Assembly: GCA_038210595.1 (NCBI GenBank)
Contig: JBBQWN010000008.1
Location: 36,650-100,649, forward strand
DNA from: Glacieibacterium sp038210595
GTDB taxonomy: Bacteria > Pseudomonadota > Alphaproteobacteria > Sphingomonadales > Sphingomonadaceae
Length of the DNA stretch: 64,000 nucleotides
Reading direction: 5' to 3'
The position numbers and the translations under genes are program-made. Below the pieces are notes generated by a model. That model was not told the DNA's origin and did not search any database. It was given only the letters and a program-made list of their open reading frames with translations. Positions 43,664 to 53,672 of this stretch are shown here, piece by piece; within the stretch, counting starts at the first letter, position 1, and the number at the start of each line of letters is the position of its first letter.

Positions 43664-45958
43664 ATGCGCATCGCGTGCCTGGGCGGCGGACCGGCGGGAC
43701 TTTACTTCGCCATCTCGATGAAGCTGCGCGATACGGCGCACGACATCCATGTCTTCGAACGCAACGCGCGCGGCGTGACCTTCGGCTGGGGCGTCGTGTT
43801 CTCCGACCAGACCGTCGCCAACATCGAAGCCAATGATCCGGTCAGCGCGAAGACGATCACCGAACGCTTCGCGCACTGGGACGATGTCGAGGTCCATCAC
43901 AAGGGCGAGGTCAACCGCTCCTCGGGCCACGGTTTCATCGGCATCGGCCGCAAGCTGCTGCTCGATATCCTCAGCGAGCGCGCCGCGGAGCTCGGCGTCC
44001 ATCTCCACTACGAGACCGAGTTCGGGCCGGAGCTGGAGGAATGGGCGGACTATGATCTCGTCATCGCCGCCGACGGGGTCAACTCGAAGATTCGGGACCG
44101 CTATGCCGAGCATTTCGGCGTCGATATCCAGGTGCGCGCCAACAAGTTCTGCTGGCTCGGCACCACCAAGGTGTTCGACGCCTTCACCTTCGCGTTCGAG
44201 AAGACCGAGGCCGGGTGGATCTGGGCGCACGCCTACCGCTTCGACGACGGGCTTTCGACGTTCATCGTCGAGTGTTCCGAGGAGGTGTGGCGCGGCCTCG
44301 GCTTCGACCGGATGAGCCAGGACGAGGGCATCGCACTGTGCGAGCGGATCTTTGCGAAACAGCTCGGCGGCCATCCGCTGATGACCAACGCCGCGCACCT
44401 CAGCGGCCCGGCGACGTGGCTGAACTTCCGCCGGGTGCTGTGCGAGCGCTGGGCCTATGACAAGATCATCCTGCTCGGCGACAGCGCGCACACCGCGCAT
44501 TTCTCGATCGGGTCGGGCACCAAGCTGGCGCTGGAGGATGCGATCAAGCTGGCCGAGGTGCTGAACCGCCCCGGCCTGACCCGCGCCGCGGCGCTGGAGG
44601 AGTACCAGGCCGAGCGCACCGTCGAGGTGCTGAAGCTGCAGAACAGCGCGCGCAACTCGACCGAATGGTTCGAGACGCTCGACCGCTATCTCGATTTCGC
44701 GCCGATCCAGTTCGCGTACTCGCTGCTGACCCGCAGCCAGCGTGTCAGCCACGAGAATCTGCGGCTGCGCGATCCGGTGTGGCTGGAGGGGGTCGAGCGC
44801 TGGTTCGCGGCGCAGGCGGGCGCGGCGGGCAGCAACCGCGCGGTGCAGCCGATGTTCGCGCCGTACAGGCTGCGCGAGCTTCGCCTCGCCAACCGCGTCG
44901 TGATGTCGCCGATGGCGACCTACTCGGCGACCGACGGCACGCCGAACGACTTCCACCTCGTTCACTACGGCACGCGGGCGCAGGGCGGCGCGGGGCTGGT
45001 GTTCACCGAGATGACCTGCGTCTCGCCGACGGCGCGGATCACGCCCGGCTGCACCGGCATGTACGCGCCCGAGCACGTCGCGGCGTGGCGGCGGGTGACC
45101 GATTTCGTCCACGCCAACAGCGCGGCGAAGATGTGCCTGCAACTCGGCCATTCGGGCGCCAAGGGCTCGACCCAGCTCGGCTGGGAAACGATGGATGCGC
45201 CGCTGGTGGACGGCAACTGGCCGCTGCTGTCGGCGTCCGACGTCGCCTGGTCGGCGGGCAATGCGACGCCGTCGCCGATGACCCGCGCCGACATGGACGA
45301 GGTCCGCGAGCAATTTGTCGCGGCGACGCGCATGGCGGTCGAGGCCGGCTTCGACATGGTCGAACTGCACGCCGCGCACGGCTATCTGCTGTCGAGCTTC
45401 CTGACCCCGCTGCACAACAGGCGCACCGACGACTACGGCGGCAGCCTCGAGAACCGCCTGCGCTTCCCGCTCGAGGTGTTCGCCGCGATGCGCGCCGCGT
45501 GGCCGGCCGAGCGCCCGATGTCGGTGCGGATTTCGGCGACCGACTGGATGGGTGACGCCGGCATCACGCCCGACGAATCGGTCGCCATCGCACGCGCCTT
45601 CCGGGACGCCGGAGCCGACCTGATCGACGTCTCCGCCGGCCAGACCTGGAGCGACGCCAAGCCCGTCTATGGCCGCATGTTTCAGACGCCCTACGCGGAT
45701 CGCATCCGCAACGAAGGCCGGCTGGCGACGATGGCGGTGGGCAACATCTACGAGCCCGACCATGTCAATTCGATCCTGGCGGGCGGTCGCGCCGACCTGG
45801 TCGCGCTGGGGCGGCCGCACCTTGTCGATCCGATGTGGACGCTGCGTGCGGCGGCCGGCGCGGACTATCGCGGCGTCGCCGTGCCGCGACCCTATGAGGC
45901 GGGAATGAGCCAGCTGGCGCGCAACCTCGCCCGCGCCGCGGAGACCCTGAAGGCGTGA
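43664..45958 (+). CDS. 2-aminobenzoyl-CoA monooxygenase/reductase-like fusion flavoprotein
   Basis: This is a 764-residue two-domain enzyme. Residues 1 to about 385 are an FAD aromatic monooxygenase domain (N-terminal CLGGGPAGLYFAISMK dinucleotide fold, GDSAHTAHFSIGSG FAD motif). About 395-764 is an old-yellow-enzyme (NADH:flavin reductase) domain (ANRVVMSPMATYSATDG; GHSGAKGS; ELHAAHGYLLSSFLTP; RRTDDYGGS). This is the layout of 2-aminobenzoyl-CoA monooxygenase/reductase described in Azoarcus evansii, which hydroxylates and dearomatises 2-aminobenzoyl-CoA; salicylyl-CoA 5-hydroxylase/reductase fusions are the main alternative. It heads a seven-gene operon, each start overlapping the previous stop. 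Confidence 0.88.
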   Translation: MRIACLGGGPAGLYFAISMKLRDTAHDIHVFERNARGVTFGWGVVFSDQTVANIEANDPVSAKTITERFAHWDDVEVHHKGEVNRSSGHGFIGIGRKLLLDILSERAAELGVHLHYETEFGPELEEWADYDLVIAADGVNSKIRDRYAEHFGVDIQVRANKFCWLGTTKVFDAFTFAFEKTEAGWIWAHAYRFDDGLSTFIVECSEEVWRGLGFDRMSQDEGIALCERIFAKQLGGHPLMTNAAHLSGPATWLNFRRVLCERWAYDKIILLGDSAHTAHFSIGSGTKLALEDAIKLAEVLNRPGLTRAAALEEYQAERTVEVLKLQNSARNSTEWFETLDRYLDFAPIQFAYSLLTRSQRVSHENLRLRDPVWLEGVERWFAAQAGAAGSNRAVQPMFAPYRLRELRLANRVVMSPMATYSATDGTPNDFHLVHYGTRAQGGAGLVFTEMTCVSPTARITPGCTGMYAPEHVAAWRRVTDFVHANSAAKMCLQLGHSGAKGSTQLGWETMDAPLVDGNWPLLSASDVAWSAGNATPSPMTRADMDEVREQFVAATRMAVEAGFDMVELHAAHGYLLSSFLTPLHNRRTDDYGGSLENRLRFPLEVFAAMRAAWPAERPMSVRISATDWMGDAGITPDESVAIARAFRDAGADLIDVSAGQTWSDAKPVYGRMFQTPYADRIRNEGRLATMAVGNIYEPDHVNSILAGGRADLVALGRPHLVDPMWTLRAAAGADYRGVAVPRPYEAGMSQLARNLARAAETLKA

Positions 45959-46716
45959 CCGCGCTCGCCGGCACCCATGCGCTGGTCACCGGCGGCGGCA
46001 CCGGCATCGGCGCGGGCGTGGCGCGGACGCTGGCGGCGGCGGGAGCGCGGGTGACGCTGGTCGGACGGCGGCGCGCGCCGCTGGAGGCGGTAGCCGAGGA
46101 GACCGGGGCGGCGGTCGCGGTCGCCGACGTCACCGATCCCGAACAGGTCGCCGCGGCCTTCGAGGCAGCCCGCGCCACGCACGGACCCGTGACGATCCTG
46201 GTCAACAATGCCGGGGCGAGCAGCAGCGCGCCGTTCGCGCGGCTGACGGCCGAGGCGTGGCGCACGACGATGGCGGTCAACCTCGACGCCGTCTTCCACT
46301 GCTGCCAGGCGGCGCTGCCCGACCTGAAGGCGGCGGCCGCGGGCCGCATCGTCAACATCGCCAGCACCGCCGGGGTCAAGGGCTATGCCTATGTCGCGGC
46401 CTATGTCGCCGCCAAGCACGGGGCGATCGGGCTGACCCGCGCGCTGGCGGTCGAGCTGGCGGGGACATCGGTGACGGTCAACGCGGTCTGCCCGGGTTTC
46501 ACCGACACCGACCTTGTCGCCGCCTCGGTCGCTGCGATCAGCGCCAAGACTGGGCGCGACGCTGCAACCGCGCGCGCGGAACTCGCGAAGTTCAATCCGC
46601 AAGGCCGCCTGATCGACCCCCAGGAGGTCGCCGACGCGGTCTTGTGGTTGTGCCTGCCCAGCAGCCATTCGATGACCGGCCAGGCGATCGCCGTTGCCGG
46701 TGGAGAGATCATGTGA
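45955..46716 (+). CDS. SDR oxidoreductase in the aminobenzoyl-CoA operon
   Basis: This 253-residue classical SDR has TGGGTGIG at 12-19, NNAGAS, the catalytic Ser in NIASTAGVKG and Tyr/Lys in the AYVAAYVAAKHG segment, and ends with IAVAGGEIM. By position it probably oxidises the 3-hydroxyacyl-CoA formed after hydration of the dearomatised ring, or a ring alcohol. Similar dehydrogenases accompany aerobic 2-aminobenzoyl-CoA enzymes in other bacteria. The GTG start overlaps the monooxygenase/reductase stop (GTGA). Confidence 0.87.
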   Translation: MTALAGTHALVTGGGTGIGAGVARTLAAAGARVTLVGRRRAPLEAVAEETGAAVAVADVTDPEQVAAAFEAARATHGPVTILVNNAGASSSAPFARLTAEAWRTTMAVNLDAVFHCCQAALPDLKAAAAGRIVNIASTAGVKGYAYVAAYVAAKHGAIGLTRALAVELAGTSVTVNAVCPGFTDTDLVAASVAAISAKTGRDAATARAELAKFNPQGRLIDPQEVADAVLWLCLPSSHSMTGQAIAVAGGEIM

Positions 46717-47195
46717 GCGCGCTGCGGGAAAAACACGAAGACGGCGCGCTCGGCACCGGCCGCGCCAATGTCCGGCTGTGGCTGCGGCTGCTCAGCTGCG
46801 CGATGGTCGTCGAGAAACGGCTGAAGCGGCGCTTTGCGGAACGCTTCGACACGACGCTGCCGCGCTTCGACGTGCTGGCGGCGCTGGACCGGCAGCCCGA
46901 GGGCGTCACGATGGGGGCGCTGTCGCGGTCGCTGCTGGTCTCGAACGGCAACGTCACCGCACTCGTGCAGACGCTGGTCCGCGACGGCTGGGCCAGCCTC
47001 GGCAGCAGCCCCGACGACCGCCGCGCCTCGATCGTCGCGCTGACGCCGGCCGGGCGCACCGCCTTCGAGCGGATGGCGGAGGCGCACCACGAGTGGATCG
47101 ACAAGTGGCTCGGCGGCCTCGACGGGCACGAGCGGGTGTCGCTGTACGGGCTGCTCGGCAAGCTCAAGGACTCGATCGCGGAGGACCGGCCATGA
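46713..47195 (+). CDS. MarR-family transcriptional regulator
   Basis: This is a 160-residue winged helix-turn-helix protein starting with GTG overlapping the SDR stop (GTGA). RFDVLAALDRQPEGVTMGAL, SRSLLVSNGNVTALVQTLV (recognition helix) and the wing SSPDDRRASIVALTP are clear MarR features. MarR proteins usually repress catabolic genes until a pathway intermediate, often a CoA thioester, binds. It is unusual in being inside the operon it may control. Candidate operators are noted at 43605 and elsewhere. Confidence 0.88.
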   Translation: MSALREKHEDGALGTGRANVRLWLRLLSCAMVVEKRLKRRFAERFDTTLPRFDVLAALDRQPEGVTMGALSRSLLVSNGNVTALVQTLVRDGWASLGSSPDDRRASIVALTPAGRTAFERMAEAHHEWIDKWLGGLDGHERVSLYGLLGKLKDSIAEDRP

Positions 47196-48000
47196 ATCCC
47201 GACAGCTTCACGCCTGAACATTTCGGCTGGGCGTTCGCCGACGGCGTCGCGACGGTCACGCTGAACCGGCCGGAGCGCAAGAACCCGCTGACCTTCGACA
47301 GCTATGCGGAGCTGCGCGACACCTTCCGCGCGCTGGTCTATGCGCCCGCGGTCAAGGTCGTGATCGTGACGGGTGCGGGCGGCAATTTTTCGAGCGGCGG
47401 CGACGTCCACGAGATCATCGGGCCGCTGACGGCCATGACGATGCCGCAGCTGCTCGACTTCACCCGCATGACCGGCGACCTGGTCAAGGCGATCCGCGCC
47501 TGCCCGCAGCCGGTGATCGCGGCGCTCGACGGCGTCTGCGTCGGCGCCGGTGCGATCATCGCGATGGCCAGCGACCTGCGGCTGGCGACGCCGCGCACCA
47601 AGACCGCGTTCCTGTTCACGAAAGTCGGCCTGGCCGGCTGCGACATGGGCGCATGCGCGATCCTGCCGCGCATCATCGGCCAGGGCCGGGCGTCCGACCT
47701 GCTGTTCAGCGGCCGGGTGATGACCGCGGAGGAGGGCGAGCGCTGGGGCTTCCACAACCGCCTCGTCGCGCCCGAGGAACTGGAGGCGGCGGCGACAGCG
47801 CTGGCGCGGGAGCTGGCGGCGGGGCCGACGTTCGCGCACGGCATCACCAAGACCCAGCTCAACATCGAATGGGCGGTCAGCCTCGACGTCGCCATCGAGA
47901 TGGAGGCGCAGGCGCAGGCGATCTGCATGCAGACCCAGGACTTCCGCCGCGCCTTCGAAGCGTTCGCAGCCAAGCGCGCACCGGTGTTCGAGGGCGATTG

Positions 48001-48001
<1 letters not shown>
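47192..48001 (+). CDS. Enoyl-CoA hydratase/isomerase
   Basis: This 269-residue crotonase-family protein has the CoA-binding NFSSGGDVHEI, the oxyanion segment LDGVCVGAGAIIAMASDLRL and FTKVGLAGCDMGACAIL, where family members place the catalytic residues; the usual PGxGG is replaced by CDMGAC, as in some ring-specific hydratases. It probably hydrates or hydrolyses the dearomatised 2-aminobenzoyl-CoA intermediate. The start overlaps the MarR stop (ATGA). It differs clearly from the housekeeping hydratase at 40286. Confidence 0.88.
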
Positions 48002-49169
<1,168 letters not shown>

Positions 49170-49173
<4 letters not shown>

Positions 49174-49565
49174 GCTTTGTGTTTTCCGCCCCCGTCCGCT
49201 TCGGTCACTGCGACCCGGCCGGGATCGCCTATTTCCCCCGGCTGTTCGAACTGGTCGACGCCGCCATCGAGGACTGGACGGCGGCCGCGGTCGGCGTGAG
49301 CCGCGCCGGCATGCACGGGCCGCTGCGCCTCGGCCTGCCGACGGTCGACCTCCAGGCCGGTTTCACGACGCCGTGCCGGCTGGGCGAGGTGCTCGACATC
49401 GACGTCGAGCTGACCGCGCTCGGCACGACCTCGATCAACCTGTGCGCGGCGGCATCGGTGGCGGGTGCGCGGCGCTTCACCGTGCGGCTGAAGCAGGTGC
49501 TGATGAACCTCGACACGGCGCGGCCGGTGCCGTGGCCCGACGACTGGCGGGCGCGGCTGGCATGA
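49170..49565 (+). CDS. Hot-dog acyl-CoA thioesterase (4-hydroxybenzoyl-CoA type)
   Basis: This 131-residue single hot-dog domain has the active-site motif FGHCDPAGIAYFPRLFELVD near the N-terminus, in which the Asp after Cys is the catalytic residue of the 4-hydroxybenzoyl-CoA thioesterase type. In aromatic-CoA operons such enzymes clear dead-end CoA esters. The ATG overlaps the dehydrogenase stop (ATGA). Confidence 0.88.
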
Positions 49566-49957
49566 CCGTCCACCAGACCCTGCAGCCCGCGGGCTGGCCG
49601 CGTCCGCGCGGCTATGCCAACGGCATCGCGGCGGCGGGCCGGATGGTCGTCACCGGCGGCGTCGTCGGCTGGGACGCGGAGGAGCGCTTTCCCGACGGCT
49701 TCGCGGCGCAGTTCGACCAGCTGCTGACCAACACGCTGGCGATCCTGGCCGAAGCCGGTGCCGGCCCGGAGCATGTCGTCCGCATGACCTGGTACGTCAC
49801 CAGCCGCGATGCCTATCTCGCGGCGCTCCCGGAGATCGGTGCGACCTACCGCCGCCACATGGGCCGCAACTTCCCGGCGATGGCGGTGGTGCAGGTGGTG
49901 GCGCTGGTCGAAGCGGCCTCGCTGGTCGAGATCGAGACGACGGCGGTGGTGCCGTAG
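49562..49957 (+). CDS. RidA-family enamine/imine deaminase
   Basis: This is a 131-residue RidA-like protein with YANGIAAAGRMVVTGGVVGWD at the start, QFDQLLTNTLAILAEAGAGPEHVVRMTWYV in the middle and FPAMAVVQV at the end, matching the trimeric YjgF/YER057c/UK114 fold. The product of 2-aminobenzoyl-CoA monooxygenase/reductase keeps an enamine nitrogen, so a RidA deaminase releasing ammonia is chemically sensible here; this is inference. It is the last gene of the operon, overlapping the thioesterase stop by four bases. Confidence 0.85.
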   Translation: MTVHQTLQPAGWPRPRGYANGIAAAGRMVVTGGVVGWDAEERFPDGFAAQFDQLLTNTLAILAEAGAGPEHVVRMTWYVTSRDAYLAALPEIGATYRRHMGRNFPAMAVVQVVALVEAASLVEIETTAVVP

Positions 49958-49979
49958 CGGGTCGGCTCCCCGGCCGCCG

Positions 49980-51362
49980 TCAGCCGGCGGCGACTCTCCG
50001 GCTCCGCTGCTTTCGAACGGCATAGATGATCGACAGCAGCACCAGCCACGGCACCCCGACGATCCAGGCGACGTTCCAGAACTCGGTGTCGAACGCCATG
50101 GTGATGAGCAGCGCCGACAGCACCGCGATACCGATCAGCTGCGGCACCGGGAAGAACGGCGTGCGCCGGACCAGCAGCGCCGGATCGACCCGCGAGCGGA
50201 AGCGCAGGTGGCAGACCAGCACGGTGATCCACACCAGCACGCCGCCGAACAGGGCGATGCCGAACAGGTAATTATAGGCCTTTGCGGTGGCGTAGGAGAG
50301 CGACGCCGTGCCGATGATGACGACGCCCGAGACGATGGTCGCGGTCACCGGAGTGCCGCGCGGACTGAGCACCCCCAGTCGCGCCGGGGCATGGCCGCCG
50401 CGGCCGAGCGAGAACAGCATCCGCGCCGCGAGATAGAGGTTGGTGTTCATGCTCGACAGCGCCGCGGTGACGACGACGAAGTTCATGATGCCGGCAGCGT
50501 AGCGGATGCCGGCATAGTCGAACAATTTCACGAACGGGCTCTGGGTGACGACGCTGGCGCCGGCCTGGGTCCAGGGGATGAAACTGACGATGATGCCGAG
50601 TGCGAGGCCGTAGAACAGGAACAGGCGCAGCGCCATCGAGCGGAGCGCGGCGGGGATGGCGGTCGCCGGGTCGGCGGCCTCGCCGGCGGTGACGGCGATC
50701 AACTCTATGCCGTAAAAGGAGAAAACCGCGATCAGCACGCCGAACCAGATGCCGGTCCAGCCGTGCGGCATGAACCCGCCGGGCAGCTGCGTCAGGTTGG
50801 AAAAGCCGATCGCCGGCACGCCGAGGCCGAGGATGAAGGTCGCGCCGAAGAGGATGAACAGGACGATCGCGACGACCTTGATCAGCGCGAACCAGTATTC
50901 GAAGGCACCGAAATTGGCCACCGAACGCGCGTTGACCCAGACCAGCGCGACCGCGAACCCGACCGCCCACAGGAACACGGGCACGTCCGGGAACCAGAAG
51001 CCCATGAAGATGCCCGCCGCGACCGCCTCCCCGCCGATCGCGATGACCTGCGCGAACCAGTAGGTGTAGCGCACCAGGAAGCCGACCCACGGCCCGATGT
51101 AGATTTCGGCATAGACGCCGAACGAGCCCGCGGTCGGGTGCGCGACCGCCATTTCCGACAGGCTGAGCACCATCACCACGGCAAGTGCCGCGGCGATGAC
51201 GTAGGAGATCAGCACCGCCGGCCCGGCATAGCCGATGGCGATGCCCGACCCCATGAACAGGCCGGTGCCGATCGCGCCGCCCAGCCCGATCATGACGATC
51301 TGGCGCTGGGTCAGGGCACGGGCGAGCCCGGCCTCGCGGGTGACGGCGGCGGGCTCGGTCAT
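49980..51362 (-). CDS. APC-family amino-acid permease
   Basis: This 460-residue inner-membrane transporter of the amino acid-polyamine-organocation family has about 12 hydrophobic spans. The family signature IGLGGAIGTGLFMGSG lies in the first helix, and SEMAVAHPTAGSFGVYAEIY follows. The sequence type resembles GABA/aromatic amino-acid permeases. It is the last gene of a minus-strand five-gene operon (LLM monooxygenase, aldolase, aminotransferase, SRPBCC protein, permease), so it may import the substrate of that pathway. The ATG overlaps the upstream stop (ATGA). Confidence 0.87.
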   Translation of the reverse strand: MTEPAAVTREAGLARALTQRQIVMIGLGGAIGTGLFMGSGIAIGYAGPAVLISYVIAAALAVVMVLSLSEMAVAHPTAGSFGVYAEIYIGPWVGFLVRYTYWFAQVIAIGGEAVAAGIFMGFWFPDVPVFLWAVGFAVALVWVNARSVANFGAFEYWFALIKVVAIVLFILFGATFILGLGVPAIGFSNLTQLPGGFMPHGWTGIWFGVLIAVFSFYGIELIAVTAGEAADPATAIPAALRSMALRLFLFYGLALGIIVSFIPWTQAGASVVTQSPFVKLFDYAGIRYAAGIMNFVVVTAALSSMNTNLYLAARMLFSLGRGGHAPARLGVLSPRGTPVTATIVSGVVIIGTASLSYATAKAYNYLFGIALFGGVLVWITVLVCHLRFRSRVDPALLVRRTPFFPVPQLIGIAVLSALLITMAFDTEFWNVAWIVGVPWLVLLSIIYAVRKQRSRRVAAG

Positions 51363-51754
51363 CGGCGCTCCAGCACGGTCACCAGCGTCTCGACCTCGCT
51401 GATATGGGCGGCGTGGACGCCGGCCCAGCGCGCGTCGTCGAAGCGCGCCGGCCGCCACGCGAACAGCGTGATGCGGCAGCCGGCGATGCCGGCATCCGCG
51501 CCGTCGACGACACGCACCGCGAGCAGCGCCTGGCCCGGCCCGCCATCCGCGTCGGCGACCGTGAACCACACCGTCCGCCGCGCCGCGTCGGCCTCCAGCC
51601 CGACCTGCAGCCGCCGGCCGTCGACGCCCGACACGCCGGTCGCCGTCGTCGCGGATGCGAGGTCCCAGCGCGAGCCCGTCCATTCGCCCAGCGTGCCGAG
51701 ATCGGCGAGGAACGCGAAGGCGGCGTCCGCGTCGATGCGGGCGTCGCGGGTCAC
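51359..51754 (-). CDS. SRPBCC-fold protein
   Basis: This is a protein of about 131 residues with the sequence pattern of the START/Bet v1-like SRPBCC superfamily: a helix-strand start (RIDADAAFAFLADLGTLGEWTG), several antiparallel strands, and a long C-terminal helix (HAAHISEVETLVTVLE). Such proteins bind small hydrophobic ligands. The GTG at 51754 is taken as the start; a CTG at 51778 overlapping the aminotransferase stop (CTGA) would fit the 4-base overlap pattern seen at the other junctions and add eight residues. Confidence 0.6.
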   Translation of the reverse strand: MTRDARIDADAAFAFLADLGTLGEWTGSRWDLASATTATGVSGVDGRRLQVGLEADAARRTVWFTVADADGGPGQALLAVRVVDGADAGIAGCRITLFAWRPARFDDARWAGVHAAHISEVETLVTVLERR

Positions 51755-51774
51755 CGCATGGAACGCGGCGTCGC

Positions 51775-52941
51775 TCAGCTGAGCACCGGGCGCAGGCGTT
51801 CCATCGCGTCCGCCAGCACGGCGGGCGAGCGGCAGTAGCAGATGCGCAGGAAGCTTTCGGAACCGCGCCCGAAGAACATCCCCGGCGCCAGGCCGACCTT
51901 CGACTTCTCCAGCACCTCCAGGCAGGCGGCGCGCGAATCGCTCATGCCATCGATCTCGAAAAACACGTACATCGCCGCCTTCGGCCGAACCGGCAGCCGG
52001 ACCCGGCCCATGCCCTCCAGCGCCGAGCAGACCAGCTCCATGCCGGCCTCGCAATAGCGGTTCATGGCGGCGACGAACGGTTCCCCCTGCTCGATCGCGG
52101 CGATGGCACCATACTGCAGGAAGGTCGTCGTGCCGCTCGACGTGTACTGCGTCATCATCGCCAGCGTCGGCCCCAGCGACGGCGGGTGGACCAGCCAGCC
52201 CAGCCGCCAGCCGGTCATCGCCCACGATTTCGAGAAACTGTTGATGACCAGGATGCGGTCCTCGGGCTCGCTGATCGTCAGGATCGAAGGGCCGACGCGT
52301 TCGCCGTACACCAGGCGGTGGTAGACCTCGTCCGCCAGCAGCCAGATCCCGGTCTCACGCGCCAGCGCGAGCAGCTGGGCCTGCACCTCGAGCGGGATCA
52401 TCGCGCCGGTCGGGTTGCCGGGCGAAGCGAAGAAGATCGCCTTGGTGTGCCCGTCGCAGGCGGCGCGGACGCGGTCGATGTCGAGCGTCCAGCCGGCGTC
52501 GCCGTGGTCCATGCGCACCGAGCGGACCTCGCCGCCGGCGATCTTCACGAAGCCGCCGATGTTGGGCCAGACCGGATCGATGACGACGACATTGTCGCCG
52601 GGTTCGACCAGCAGCTGCACCGCCAGCATGATCGCCGGCATGCCGCCCGAGGTGACGGTGATGCGGTCGGGGCCGATCTGCGTGCCGAGCAGGCGGTTGT
52701 GATAGGCCGACAGCGTGTCGCGCAGCGGCGGGATGCCGTTCTGGTGCGAATAGAAAGTGTGGCCGGCCTGAATGGCATGGGTCACGGCCTCGCCCACGAA
52801 CGCCGGGGTGGCGAGGTCGCCCTCGCCGAACCACAAGGGCAGGATACCGGAGTTCGGGTCGAACGCCTGCTTGGCGATGTTGGAGATGTTCTCCAGCGGG
52901 ATCGCGGCGATCTGGGCACGGATGTCGTGAAGCGCGGTCAT
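51775..52941 (-). CDS. Class I/II PLP aminotransferase
   Basis: This 388-residue fold-type I aminotransferase has GNPTG (175-179), Asp204 in ADEVYHRL and the Schiff-base Lys238 in NSFSKSWAMTGWR, typical of the aspartate/aromatic family. It moves an amino group between an amino acid and a 2-oxo acid. In the operon it sits between an HpaI-like aldolase and an SRPBCC protein, suggesting use of an aldolase product or precursor. The ATG overlaps the aldolase stop (ATGA). Confidence 0.88.
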   Translation of the reverse strand: MTALHDIRAQIAAIPLENISNIAKQAFDPNSGILPLWFGEGDLATPAFVGEAVTHAIQAGHTFYSHQNGIPPLRDTLSAYHNRLLGTQIGPDRITVTSGGMPAIMLAVQLLVEPGDNVVVIDPVWPNIGGFVKIAGGEVRSVRMDHGDAGWTLDIDRVRAACDGHTKAIFFASPGNPTGAMIPLEVQAQLLALARETGIWLLADEVYHRLVYGERVGPSILTISEPEDRILVINSFSKSWAMTGWRLGWLVHPPSLGPTLAMMTQYTSSGTTTFLQYGAIAAIEQGEPFVAAMNRYCEAGMELVCSALEGMGRVRLPVRPKAAMYVFFEIDGMSDSRAACLEVLEKSKVGLAPGMFFGRGSESFLRICYCRSPAVLADAMERLRPVLS

Positions 52942-53672
52942 GCGTGGGTTCCGGTGAGGCCGGTGGCGATGCCGCGGCGGTTGATGCCGATATCCTCGGC
53001 GGCGACGACGAAGGCGAAGCCCTGGGCGATGCGGCGGCGGGCGGCGTCGGCGTCGCCGGTGAAGATGCCGCACGGCACGCCGGCCGCGCGCGCCGCTGCA
53101 AGGATCGTGGCGATGGCAGGCTCCAGCGCGGCCGCGTCGCCGAGCGCGAGGCCGAGGTCGCCGGGGCCGATGAAGATAAGGTCGAGCCCCGGCACGGCGG
53201 CGATGGCGGCGGCATTGTCGAGGCCGGCGCGGGTTTCGATCATCACCGACACCAGGGTCTCGGTAGCGCAGGCGGCGACATAGGCGGGAAAGTCGCGCAG
53301 CGGGCGGAAGCCGCCGCCGGAGCGGTTGCCGTGCGGCGGGTAGCGCGCCGCGTCGACGGCAGCGGCGGCCTGCGCGGCATCGTCGACCAGCGGCACGATC
53401 ACGCCCTGCGCGCCGGCGTCAAGCGCGCTGCCGATCGCATGGCCGGTGTTCGCGGCGACACGCACCAGCGGCGTCGCGTGGGGGGCGATGACGGCGCAAG
53501 CCGCGTGGGTGGAGACGACGTCCCACAGGCCGTGCTGGCCGTCCAGCACGACCGCATCGGGCGCCTGTTCGGCGGCGATCTCGGCAAGCGCGACCGCGCC
53601 GAGGCTGAGCCAGACGCACGACGTCGCTTCGCCGCGGCGCAGTTTCGCCAGCGTCGTGTTCGTGAAACTCAT
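52938..53672 (-). CDS. HpcH/HpaI-family class II aldolase
   Basis: This 244-residue TIM-barrel protein of the HpcH/HpaI (2-oxo-hept-4-ene-1,7-dioate aldolase) family has VVLDGQHG near residue 45, GAQGVIVPLVD, then VSVMIETRAGLDN and FIGPGDLGLALG, carrying the metal-binding Glu and Asp. Enzymes of this type cleave 2-oxo-3-deoxy-acids to pyruvate and an aldehyde. The ATG overlaps the monooxygenase stop (ATGA). Confidence 0.87.
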   Translation of the reverse strand: MSFTNTTLAKLRRGEATSCVWLSLGAVALAEIAAEQAPDAVVLDGQHGLWDVVSTHAACAVIAPHATPLVRVAANTGHAIGSALDAGAQGVIVPLVDDAAQAAAAVDAARYPPHGNRSGGGFRPLRDFPAYVAACATETLVSVMIETRAGLDNAAAIAAVPGLDLIFIGPGDLGLALGDAAALEPAIATILAAARAAGVPCGIFTGDADAARRRIAQGFAFVVAAEDIGINRRGIATGLTGTHA